A stretch of 64,000 bases of DNA from assembly GCF_001613065.1 (NCBI RefSeq), contig NZ_BDBQ01000047.1:1-64000 (forward strand). Direction: 5' to 3'. Positions 57,084 to 64,000 of the stretch are shown piece by piece. The position numbers and the translations under genes are program-made. A model generated the notes under the pieces. The model saw only the letters and a list, made by a program, of their open reading frames with translations. It made no database searches and was not told where the DNA came from. The stretch's first letter is position 1, and each line of letters opens with the position of its first letter. The stretch comes from Nocardia miyunensis NBRC 108239 (GTDB lineage: Bacteria > Actinomycetota > Actinomycetes > Mycobacteriales > Mycobacteriaceae).

Positions 57084-57506
57084 ATGGGACGGGTACGAGT
57101 CGAGCGCGCTCTTTCGCTGAGCGCGGACGCGGATGTGGTGTGGGAGTTCGTGAGCGACTTCTCGAGATACGCCGAATGGCAACCGCATATCGGGTCGGTG
57201 CGGGTCGGTGACGACGGGGTGCGGGAGGTGAATTTCACGAGCGGGCGCACGATCCTGGACCGCGTCGTCAGCCGCGATGACAGCGCACGCACCTATGCGT
57301 ACTCACCGTTGCCGGGCCAACCGGTGCCGTCCACCGAGATGGCCGCGACCTTCGTGGTCACCCCCGACGACGGCGGCAGCACCGTCCGGTACGAGGTCAT
57401 GCTCGTGCTGCCCGATGAGATCGAGGAAGCGGCGCGCGCCGGCGCGACACACGACGTCGAGACCGCGCTGAGCCAGCTCGCCGCCAGGTTCGGTGAGCGG
57501 ACGTGA
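57084..57506 (+). CDS. SRPBCC (polyketide cyclase-like) protein
   Basis: A 140-residue START-like protein. N-terminal strand and helix ADVVWEFVSDFSRYAEWQPH (residues 16-35), then GRTILDRVVSRDD, TFVVTPDDGGSTVRYEV and the final long helix AGATHDVETALSQLAARFG. Such proteins bind hydrophobic ligands and sometimes catalyse dehydration or cyclisation. It is the last gene of the rightward operon, 45 bases after the monooxygenase. No terminator was seen after it. Confidence 0.82.
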   Translation: MGRVRVERALSLSADADVVWEFVSDFSRYAEWQPHIGSVRVGDDGVREVNFTSGRTILDRVVSRDDSARTYAYSPLPGQPVPSTEMAATFVVTPDDGGSTVRYEVMLVLPDEIEEAARAGATHDVETALSQLAARFGERT

Positions 57507-57713
57507 GAGCACCGCTGCCGAAGCGATAGCCGCTGTCTGTCCGACCCGAGAGACGTTGCGTCCCAACGTGATGACGTAGGGCAGCCGACGAAACACGGTT
57601 CCGTCCGGCGGGATGGCCCGCTGTCCGAACAATGCGCGGCGCACTACCGTCGCGGACCGGGATCGAGCGTGTGGACCAGCTGGGTTCCGAGGGGTCGATG
57701 AGGTGGAGTCCGG

Positions 57714-59255
57714 ATGAGTGAAGACATACAAGACACACGCGCGGCGGCGGAGCCGACGGTCGCGCCGAACCGGTTTCGGTTGACCTACGCCGGGATCCTG
57801 CTGGTGATGCTGTTGTCATCGCTCGATCAGACGATCGTCAGCACGGCGTTGCCGACGATCGTCGGCGATCTCCACGGTATCGACCAGATGTCTTGGGTGA
57901 CAACGGCTTACATCCTCGCTGTGACGATCGTGATGCCGGTCTACGGCCGGCTCGGCGACCTGATCGGCCGCAAGAGCGTCTTCGCCGGGGCCATCGCCAT
58001 CTTCCTCGTCGGTTCCGTGGTGGCCGCCGCGGCGCCGAATATGGCTGTGCTCATTGCCGGCCGGGTGGTGCAGGGCGCCGGCGGTGGCGGGCTGATGATC
58101 ACCGCGCAGGCGATCGTTGCGGACCTCGTGCCGCCGCGCAAGCGTGCGACCTATCTGGCGCCGGTCGGGGCCCTCTTCGGCATTTCCACCGTCGCGGGTC
58201 CGTTGCTCGGCGGGTGGTTCACCGACGGCATCGGGTGGCGCTGGTGTTTCTGGATCAACGTGCCGGGCTGCCTGCTGGCGCTGGCCGTATGCGTCTTCGC
58301 CCTCGAGCTTCCGCGCAGGTCGGGGAGAGTCCGCGTCGACTATTCGGGCATCGTGCTGATGGCCATCGCCGTCGTATGCACGGTGCTGGTAGCCGATTGG
58401 GGCGGCACCGCCCATCCGTGGTCCTCGGCGCTGATCCTCGGTCTGATCGCGGGTGCGGTGGCCGGATGGATCGCGTTCCTCTGGTCACAGAGTCGCGCGG
58501 TGGAACCCATAGTTCCCTTGCGGCTGTTCACCAATCGCATTTTCGATATCGCGACCCTCATCGGCATGATCTGCGTCGGCGTCGGCACATTTGCCGCGAT
58601 CAGCTACTCGCCGACATATATGCAGATGGTGTACGGATACAGCGCGTCGCGTTCGGGATTGCTCATGCTGCCGATGGTCGCCGGCATCTTCGGCGCCAGC
58701 TCTCTCTCGGCGACGTTGATGAGCCGCACCGGGCGATACAAACCGTTCCCGATTCTCGGATCCGCGTTCGTGTTGATTGCGTCATTGCTGTTCGCGTCGT
58801 TGCGGACGACAACTCCGATTTCGGTTTTCTGTCTCTACCTGTTGGTGCTCGGGGTGGGTGCGGGATTGCTGTTCCAGACGTTGGTGCTCGCCGTGCAGAA
58901 CGCGTTCGGCTATTCCCTGGTGGGCACAGCCACGGCCGCCAACAGCTTCTTCCGGGAGATCGGCGCGACCATCGGCGTCGCGGCCGTCGGCGCGGCCTTC
59001 ACCAGCCGGGTCGTCGAGCACCTGGGCCACCGACTGTCGGTAGGCGACCGAAGTCTTGTCGGCCCGATCGAAGCCGTCACCCCGGCGCTGGTTCACGGGC
59101 TTCCCGCACGCCTGCGGAGGATCGTGATCGACGCCTACCACGACGCCCTGATCCCGATTTTTCTCTACATGGCACCGCTTTTCGTCATCGGGTTGGTGCT
59201 GGCGTTCGTGTTGCCGGACAAAAGGCTCGCCGACTCCAACACCGATGACGAGTAG
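57714..59255 (+). CDS. MFS drug/solute exporter, DHA2 (14-TM) type
   Basis: A 513-residue major facilitator of the EmrB/QacA family. Motif A GRLGDLIGRKSVF (about residue 82) and the characteristic first-helix end LLSSLDQTIVSTALPTIVGDL (about 36) are present. About fourteen hydrophobic helices can be drawn. It should export a hydrophobic compound by proton antiport. It lies 207 bases after the catabolic operon with its own upstream region, so co-regulation is uncertain. No TetR-type regulator is directly adjacent on its left. Confidence 0.9.
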   Translation: MSEDIQDTRAAAEPTVAPNRFRLTYAGILLVMLLSSLDQTIVSTALPTIVGDLHGIDQMSWVTTAYILAVTIVMPVYGRLGDLIGRKSVFAGAIAIFLVGSVVAAAAPNMAVLIAGRVVQGAGGGGLMITAQAIVADLVPPRKRATYLAPVGALFGISTVAGPLLGGWFTDGIGWRWCFWINVPGCLLALAVCVFALELPRRSGRVRVDYSGIVLMAIAVVCTVLVADWGGTAHPWSSALILGLIAGAVAGWIAFLWSQSRAVEPIVPLRLFTNRIFDIATLIGMICVGVGTFAAISYSPTYMQMVYGYSASRSGLLMLPMVAGIFGASSLSATLMSRTGRYKPFPILGSAFVLIASLLFASLRTTTPISVFCLYLLVLGVGAGLLFQTLVLAVQNAFGYSLVGTATAANSFFREIGATIGVAAVGAAFTSRVVEHLGHRLSVGDRSLVGPIEAVTPALVHGLPARLRRIVIDAYHDALIPIFLYMAPLFVIGLVLAFVLPDKRLADSNTDDE

Positions 59256-59314
59256 AACCATCCGCTGTCACTGTGGGGCAGGTGAGCAGCTGAGCGCGGG
59301 GGAGTGCGCCCGTG

Positions 59315-59426
59315 CTAGTCACTCATCCGGTCCTCGGCGAGAGACGATGCGGCCGGTATCGAGTCCGGGATTTCCACATGTACGGCGCCGCCGTCGATGC
59401 TGACCGGGTACGTCCGCAGATCCACG
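59315..59426 (-). pseudogene. C-terminal fragment of a Rieske/NirD-like protein
   Basis: On the minus strand, 36 codons ending at TAG (59315-59317) encode VDLRTYPVSIDGGAVHVEIP and a polar tail. This resembles the C-terminal strand pair of Rieske-type small subunits such as the nitrite reductase NirD (LRTYPVRVEDG-type). The third codon positions are GC-rich as in real genes. Nothing upstream continues it: no Rieske Cys/His motif and no start codon are found. It is a remnant of a deleted gene. Confidence 0.4.
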
Positions 59427-59549
59427 GTGGCGGTTGATATTCATCTGGTGCCGGTGATCTCGGAGCTGGACTTCCTCACCGAGCAGGACAAAATCGACAT
59501 CTTCCAAGCTGGGAACTGCCACCAGCGCATCTCCGTCCTCATGCGGTAG
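59427..59549 (+). pseudogene. Short coding remnant of unknown origin
   Basis: A plus-strand frame of 40 codons (VAVDIHLVPVISELDFLTEQ and onward to TAG at 59547-59549) with strongly GC-biased third positions. It could be the 3' end of a lost gene or a very small one. It touches the oppositely oriented Rieske-like fragment, so the region 59.3-59.6 kb looks like a junction of two deletion scars. Confidence 0.3.
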
Positions 59550-59638
59550 ACCGTTTCGGGGTAACGATGTTTGATGCGAAAGCCGGGGACAAGGTGTGGG
59601 TGCCGCGTGACGGCATCATCTCCGGAAGATGCTGCGCG

Positions 59639-60208
59639 TCACGGCTGTCCGCCCACGAGAGCTTGTGCGCGTGGCTCGGGAACTCCCAGCATGAGCAGGC
59701 TGGTAATTGTTGCCGCGCCGGCGTCGAGGGTCTCATTGGAACGGTGGTTGTCCGCGATGGCGAACACAGCGGCATAGGCGAGTTGGCTGAGAATGTCCGC
59801 GGGCAGGTGTCGTCCGAATACTTCGGTGTCCTGGCCTCGTTGCACGAGGTCGGCAAGGATCTTGTCGACCGGTCCCAGTAGGGCGTGGATCTCCTCGCCG
59901 TACTCGCCACGCCGAAGCGCCAGAAGCACTCGGTACCGGTGCGTCAAGGGCCACACGCGGGCGATGAAATCGACCCATGCCGCCTCGACTCCTCCGTCGG
60001 ACGCGTTGACCTCGGTGAGCACGGCGACGATCTCGTTTACCGCCCGTTGCGCGAGGTTCCGCACGAGGTCGGCGCGGGTGGGGAAGTGGCCGTAGACGGT
60101 GCGGCGGACCACGCCGGCGGCGGAGGCGATGTCGCCCATGCCGGCGTCCGGGTTCTGCCCCAAGACCTCGAGTGCGACGTCGAGGATGAGACTCCGCGTG
60201 TCGTTCAT
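59639..60208 (-). CDS. TetR-family regulator diverging from the epoxide hydrolase
   Basis: A 189-residue TetR repressor. The helix-turn-helix is GMGDIASAAGVVRRTVYGHF (residues about 23-42), followed by the ligand-binding helices. Start at ATG 60206-60208; a GTG at 60238 would add ten residues and has GGAAGG right at it, so the true start is open. The intergenic region to its right holds three matching palindromes that are the obvious operators, controlling both this gene and the epoxide hydrolase. Ligand unknown, possibly the epoxide hydrolase substrate. Confidence 0.9.
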   Translation of the reverse strand: MNDTRSLILDVALEVLGQNPDAGMGDIASAAGVVRRTVYGHFPTRADLVRNLAQRAVNEIVAVLTEVNASDGGVEAAWVDFIARVWPLTHRYRVLLALRRGEYGEEIHALLGPVDKILADLVQRGQDTEVFGRHLPADILSQLAYAAVFAIADNHRSNETLDAGAATITSLLMLGVPEPRAQALVGGQP

Positions 60209-60247
60209 GGAGCGCGCCCGGGCGGATTCGATCTGCACCTTCCAATC

Positions 60248-60311
60248 ATTGCACAACAGTGTGCAATGAAGTAGATTGCACACCGGTGTGCATTACACAC
60301 TCGTGTGCAGC
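60248..60311. promoter_or_regulatory. Three palindromic TetR operators
   Basis: Copies of ATTGCACA-N4-TGTGCAAT: 60248-60267 (both arms perfect), 60275-60294 (inner TGCACACCGGTGTGCA is a perfect 16-base palindrome) and 60292-60311 (arms ATTACACA and TGTGCAGC, overlapping the second by three bases). They fill the gap between the divergent TetR and epoxide hydrolase genes. The triple arrangement suggests tight, cooperative repression. Confidence 0.82.
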
Positions 60312-60353
60312 GGATCGCCGCACCGTGAAGCAAGAGTTCTGGAGAACAGGCCA

Positions 60354-61517
60354 ATGACCGCATCGACGCCCGCACCCCCAAGCCTCGTCCGCCCATTCAC
60401 CGTCGCGATCTCCGACTCCGAGATCGAAGACTTGAAGCAGCGACTGGCCAGAACGCGATGGCCGAACCCGGAAACCGTCCCGGACTGGTCGCAAGGTGTC
60501 CGCTTGGAGAATGCCAAATCGCTGATCGACTACTGGCAGCGAGAGTACGACTGGCGGCGATTCGAGTCGGAACTCAATCGTTTCCCGCATTTCCTGACCA
60601 CGATCGATGGGCTCGATATTCACTTCATCCATGTCAAGTCCGAGAATCCGAATGCGATGCCCCTCATCTTGACGCACGGATGGCCGGGTTCGATCGTCGA
60701 ATTCCTGAAACTGATCGGCCCGCTGACCGACCCGGTGGCATTCGGAGGAAACGTCGAAGATTCCTTCGACGTGGTCGTCCCGTCGCTGCCCGGATTCGGT
60801 TTTTCCCAGAAGCCGACCGAGACGGGGTGGACTGTCTCCCGCATCGCAGCCGCTTGGGCGGAACTCATGACGCGTCTCGGCTACGATAACTGGGCCGCTC
60901 AAGGTGGTGATTGGGGTGCCGTCGTCACTTCTGCCCTCGGGGTCCTGCGGCCCGAGGGACTTATCGGAATTCACTTGAACACTCAATACGCTTTTCCCGC
61001 ACAGGTACCCGACAGGTTGTCGCCCGAAGAGCGCTACGCCGTCGACACCCTCGCCCTCTACACCGGTGAACTCGGCGGATCGAACCACCTTCAGGCCACG
61101 AAGCCGGAGACCGTCGGATTCGCTCTGGCAGACTCTCCGGCAGGCCAGGCCGTCTGGATCTACGAAAAGTTTCAATCCAAGACGGACAATCACGGACTCG
61201 CCGAGGACACTCTCAGCACCGATGAGATGCTGGACGCAATTTCGCTCTACTGGTTTACGAACAGTGCCGCCTCATCCGCCCGCATCTACTGGGAGAACAA
61301 GTCGGCCAGCCTCGCCGGGCCGAAGCTCACGCTGCCGGTTGCGGTGACTGTGTTCCCACGGGACATCCCGCGCCTGCCGCGAAGCTGGATCGAAGACACC
61401 TATGCCGACTTGATTCACTACGGCGAGGCCGACAAGGGCGGACATTTCGCAGCCTTCGAGCAGCCCGAAATCCTGGTCAGCGAAATCCGCACCGGCCTGA
61501 GGAGCCTTCGGTCCTGA
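60354..61517 (+). CDS. Epoxide hydrolase (alpha/beta hydrolase, EHN type)
   Basis: A 387-residue epoxide hydrolase related to microsomal and juvenile-hormone epoxide hydrolases. The EHN domain opens the chain (PFTVAISDSEIEDLKQRLAR). Oxyanion motif LTHGWPGSIVEF (about residue 103), nucleophilic Asp in AQGGDWGAVVTSA (about 185), and the catalytic His in DKGGHFAAFEQPE near the C-terminus are present, with lid Tyr residues in between. It converts an epoxide to a vicinal diol. The ATG at 60354 follows GGAGAACAGG. Expression is presumably repressed by the adjacent TetR protein. Confidence 0.92.
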   Translation: MTASTPAPPSLVRPFTVAISDSEIEDLKQRLARTRWPNPETVPDWSQGVRLENAKSLIDYWQREYDWRRFESELNRFPHFLTTIDGLDIHFIHVKSENPNAMPLILTHGWPGSIVEFLKLIGPLTDPVAFGGNVEDSFDVVVPSLPGFGFSQKPTETGWTVSRIAAAWAELMTRLGYDNWAAQGGDWGAVVTSALGVLRPEGLIGIHLNTQYAFPAQVPDRLSPEERYAVDTLALYTGELGGSNHLQATKPETVGFALADSPAGQAVWIYEKFQSKTDNHGLAEDTLSTDEMLDAISLYWFTNSAASSARIYWENKSASLAGPKLTLPVAVTVFPRDIPRLPRSWIEDTYADLIHYGEADKGGHFAAFEQPEILVSEIRTGLRSLRS

Positions 61518-61645
61518 AACGAACCTCCTACGGTCACTTCGGCCAGCGAAATCGCCAGTCCGAGAACGCGCGTGGAGATCTCGGCGACGAGCCTTGTCTC
61601 ACCTTGGCACACGTCCGCGCCGGTAGCCGCGGGCCCTGGCCTTCA

Positions 61646-62821
61646 TCACCGCGACCGCCGGGGAACCAGTGCGGTGACCGCGAGCGCGATCAGCATGACG
61701 CCGTAGCCGGTCGCGGTGGTCAGCAGGCCGATGCTGGTCGCGATGACGCCCGCCGCGACGGCCGGGATGCAGAATGCGAGGTAGCTGAGCACGTAGAACG
61801 CGGCGACGAGTTTGCCGCGTTCGGTGGCCGGTGCGAGCGGGAAGACGGTGCGGGTAATGCCTTGAAAGCTGGCGCCGAAGCCGATCCCGGCGATCACGGT
61901 GCCCGCGAACAGCAGCGTCGGTGACCCGGCTTGGATGGCCGCGATGGTCACCGCGATACCGATCGCCAGCGCGGCGGCTGCGAAGCGCATCACCCGGGTG
62001 GCCGCGACCGTGCGCAGCAGCCAGATCGTCGCCGCACCGACCCCGGCCAGTGTGAACACCAGCAACCCGCCGAGCAGGATCGAGTTCGAGCCGGTGACCA
62101 CACGGACCAGGCTCGGGCCGAGGGAGAGGTAGAAGCCGCTCAATGCCCACGCCGCGATGTCCAGCAGCGCGGTGGCCGCGAACGCGTTCCGCGCTGCGGC
62201 CGGGACGCCGACATGCGGCCGGATCGCCTGCCGTGCGCCGGGCATCATCGGCGAGGTCTCGGTCACCATGATCGTGCCGATCGCCTCGACCGCGAACAAC
62301 ACGATCAGCACCAGATACACGGTTTGGCGCGGCCATGGCAGGAATTGGACCAGCGCCGCGGAACCGAGTCCGCCGACTGCCAGACCCGCCACCGGAGCAA
62401 CGCTGTTCACGATCGGCCCGTGTGGTCGCTCCGCGTCCAGGATGGCGGCGGCCAGCGCACCGGTCGCCGCGCCGGTCGCGATGCCCTGCACCATGCGCGC
62501 CGCGATCAGCAACGCAACGCCGTCCGCGGTGCTGAACACCAGCATGGCCACCGCGTCGAGCGCGATGGCGGCGAGGATCACCGGGCGGCGTCCCACGTGG
62601 TCGGACAGGGACCCGACGGTCAGCAGCGCCAGCAACAGGCACACCGCGTAGACGCCGAAGATCACTGTCAGCATGCCCGAGGAGAACGCCCAGCGCGCCT
62701 GGTAGACACGGTAGAGCGGGGTCGGCGCGCTGGACGCGGCGAGGAACGTCAGCATGGTCGCCGCGGGCAGGGCGGTGGCCAGCCCGGACGATATGCGCCG
62801 GGTGGCCGGAGCGATCAGCAT
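61646..62821 (-). CDS. MFS transporter
   Basis: A 391-residue, twelve-helix major facilitator. Motif A GSLSDHVGRRPVILAAIALD (about residues 72-91) and the start of the chain LPAATMLTFLAASSAPTPLYRVY fit the sugar-efflux/aromatic exporter-like group of actinobacterial MFS proteins. It diverges from a TetR gene across a 95-base region with an inverted repeat (62841-62862), so it is probably an efflux pump repressed by that protein. The substrate is unknown. Confidence 0.88.
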   Translation of the reverse strand: MLIAPATRRISSGLATALPAATMLTFLAASSAPTPLYRVYQARWAFSSGMLTVIFGVYAVCLLLALLTVGSLSDHVGRRPVILAAIALDAVAMLVFSTADGVALLIAARMVQGIATGAATGALAAAILDAERPHGPIVNSVAPVAGLAVGGLGSAALVQFLPWPRQTVYLVLIVLFAVEAIGTIMVTETSPMMPGARQAIRPHVGVPAAARNAFAATALLDIAAWALSGFYLSLGPSLVRVVTGSNSILLGGLLVFTLAGVGAATIWLLRTVAATRVMRFAAAALAIGIAVTIAAIQAGSPTLLFAGTVIAGIGFGASFQGITRTVFPLAPATERGKLVAAFYVLSYLAFCIPAVAAGVIATSIGLLTTATGYGVMLIALAVTALVPRRSR

Positions 62822-62840
62822 GGAGAACCCCCACGTCGTT

Positions 62841-62862
62841 TAAAGCGAATACTGTTGCTTTA
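62841..62862. promoter_or_regulatory. Probable TetR operator
   Basis: TAAAGC-N10-GCTTTA is an inverted repeat in the MFS/TetR intergenic region. A related, less perfect one (TTAAAGCA-N8-TGCAATAA) lies at 62886-62909, close to the TetR start. Both fit autoregulation. Confidence 0.55.
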
Positions 62863-62916
62863 GTGGACGGTACACGGGGTGAAGGTTAAAGCAAAGACTT
62901 CTGCAATAATGGTCGT

Positions 62917-63477
62917 ATGTCGGCCACCACACCAGCCCGGCGTCCGGGCGGGCGCAGCGCGAAGGTCCGGGACGCGGTCTACACCGCCGTCGGCCAGCTC
63001 ATGGGTGAGGGCAAGGCGGACCGCATCACCATCCCGCTGCTGGCCAACCGGGCGGGCATCAATCCCACCAGCATCTATCGCCGCTGGGGCGATGTGGACA
63101 CGCTGCTGGAGGAGGTCGCCGTCGCCGCGCTCACCAAGGACGGCGACGAACCGCCGGACACCGGGTCACTGCGCGGTGACCTGTCGGCGTGGGCTCGGAT
63201 CGTGGTCGACGACATCACCCAACCGCGCCGGACCCGTTACCTGCGCGCCATGGTCTCCGCCCGGGACGAGGTGGGCACCTGCCCGTGCTGGGAGCAGCGC
63301 CGCGCGCAGGCCGAGGTGATGCTGGACCGGGCGAGGGCGCGCGGGGAGCGGGTGCCGACCGAGCAGCAGGTCCTCGATCATGTGATCGCACCGATGTATC
63401 ACCACGTGGTCTTCGGCCTGTCCGTCGACCGGGACTACGCGGACCAACTGGTCCACGACGTGCTCACGATGGCCTAG
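62917..63477 (+). CDS. TetR-family regulator
   Basis: A 186-residue TetR repressor. Helix-turn-helix ITIPLLANRAGINPTSIYRR (about residues 38-57), then WGDVDTLLEEVA, and a C-terminal domain of the TetR_C type with YHHVVFGLSVDRDYADQLVHD. It starts 95 bases from the divergent MFS gene. The first 20 residues are basic and disordered, as is common. Ligand unknown. Confidence 0.9.
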   Translation: MSATTPARRPGGRSAKVRDAVYTAVGQLMGEGKADRITIPLLANRAGINPTSIYRRWGDVDTLLEEVAVAALTKDGDEPPDTGSLRGDLSAWARIVVDDITQPRRTRYLRAMVSARDEVGTCPCWEQRRAQAEVMLDRARARGERVPTEQQVLDHVIAPMYHHVVFGLSVDRDYADQLVHDVLTMA

Positions 63478-63630
63478 GCGCACAACCCGGCGAGCGGATC
63501 CACGGCGATTCGGGCAACGATGCCGGCGTGCACTGATTCGTGTCGGCATGCTCGCCGGGGACGAGCAGTCGCGCCCTTGGGATTTCGCCTGGTGCATCTG
63601 CCATGGCGAACCAGGAATACGTGCCCGCGT

Positions 63631-64000
63631 TCAACTCCACAGTGTCACATGCACTTTCGGGCGGAACCGGGTGACGCCGACGCCGGATCCGCGGATCATC
63701 GCCTGGATGCACCGTGGGGTGGTGATGAACCGCAAGAGTTCCGAGACCGCGGGCTGGCGGGTATCGGGCGGCAGGGTGGTCGCGCACCACTCATCGGAGA
63801 TCTGCAGGCCTGGCCCCTTGATGTGGCTCAACCGGCCGGTCGCGAGGTCGGAGGAGACGGCGAAGCCGATTATCGGCGTGATGCCCCCGACATGGCGGAC
63901 CTCTTCGAGGGCGGCGGCATCGCTCTGGAAGATCCGCTGGTGTGATTCGGGAATGGCCAATTCCCGCAGCATCGTCGCGATGTGTCCGTCGACACTGCCG
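63631..64000 (-). CDS. LysR-family regulator, C-terminal part (cut by window edge)
   Basis: About 122 residues of the effector-binding domain of a LysR-type regulator: GSVDGHIATMLRELA, SDAAALEEVRHVGGITPIIGF (the region where LysR proteins have an AGLGIALLP-like strand-turn), ATGRLSHIKGPGLQIS and the end ARQPAVSELLRFI-like TRQPAVSELLRFI. The N-terminal helix-turn-helix lies beyond base 64000. The neighbouring target gene is therefore outside the window. Confidence 0.75.
   Translation of the reverse strand, partial: GSVDGHIATMLRELAIPESHQRIFQSDAAALEEVRHVGGITPIIGFAVSSDLATGRLSHIKGPGLQISDEWCATTLPPDTRQPAVSELLRFITTPRCIQAMIRGSGVGVTRFRPKVHVTLWS

Noticed and set aside
12172..57506. Assignment of the whole cluster to steroid degradation
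   Set aside because: HsaA/HsaB/HsaC/HsaD-like and Ltp2-like proteins are present, but 3-ketosteroid 9-alpha-hydroxylase (KshAB), HsaEFG and a Mce4 importer are not seen, and the uptake system is Liv-type. The resemblance is at family level only.

Overview
The window is high-GC DNA from a mycolic-acid-containing actinomycete, most likely a Nocardia. The clues are two tandem MspA-family porins of the NfpA/NfpB kind, very GC-rich third codon positions, frequent GTG starts and ATGA gene overlaps, and the density of acyl-CoA and aromatic catabolic genes. No rRNA, tRNA or CRISPR array was seen.

Left part (1-11.7 kb): a patchwork. It holds the start of a catalase, an AHSA1-type SRPBCC protein, a broken delta-60-repeat gene, two doubtful small genes, a secreted polysaccharide deacetylase, a complete IS256-family element (4138-5528, 8-bp target duplication) beside a remnant of a DUF6262/TnpC-type gene, a small secreted protein, a sterol-desaturase-like enzyme co-transcribed with a FadR/GntR regulator, an AraC regulator and the porin pair.

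Central part (12.2-57.5 kb): a large, nearly continuous catabolic supercluster. (a) 12.2-19.5 kb, minus strand: a Rieske ring-hydroxylating oxygenase (alpha, beta, ferredoxin, reductase), a BphC/HsaC-like extradiol dioxygenase, a second two-domain VOC protein, a meta-cleavage-product hydrolase and an ABM-like protein, with an IclR and a GntR gene upstream. (b) 21.4-23.5 kb: a quinone-oxidoreductase-like protein and an HsaA-like flavin monooxygenase. (c) 23.6-28.6 kb: a Liv-type ABC importer whose permeases and ATPases are each fused into one chain. (d) 28.8-31.8 kb, plus strand: a fused SCOT-type CoA-transferase, a thiolase-fold protein without the usual cysteine, and its DUF35 partner. (e) 31.8-42.3 kb, minus strand: ten genes for CoA activation and beta-oxidation, including a BadI/MenB-like ring hydrolase, which points to an alicyclic ring intermediate. 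(f) 42.4-45.2 kb, plus strand: a flavoprotein dehydrogenase, a small unknown and an SDR. (g) 45.2-47.3 kb, minus strand: an IclR regulator and two one-domain VOC proteins. (h) 47.5-57.5 kb, plus strand: two more HsaA-like monooxygenases, a flavin reductase, an LLM oxidoreductase, an FAH-family enzyme, a hydrolase preceded by three in-frame 75-bp hairpin repeats, an acyl-CoA dehydrogenase, an MmgE/PrpD protein and an SRPBCC protein.

A 15-bp palindrome (TTCYA-N6-GGAA) occurs in the three divergent promoter regions at 28.8, 42.4 and 47.3 kb. It probably ties blocks d-h together under an IclR-type regulator. Together the genes look able to import a substrate, hydroxylate and cleave an aromatic ring, and degrade the remaining (probably alicyclic) acid as CoA thioesters. 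The substrate itself cannot be read from the sequence. The usual hydratase/aldolase/acetaldehyde-dehydrogenase genes for a 2-hydroxydienoate are absent.

Right part (57.7-64 kb): a 14-TM-type exporter, degenerate gene fragments, a TetR regulator diverging from an epoxide hydrolase across three palindromic operators, an MFS transporter diverging from another TetR gene, and the C-terminal end of a LysR regulator.
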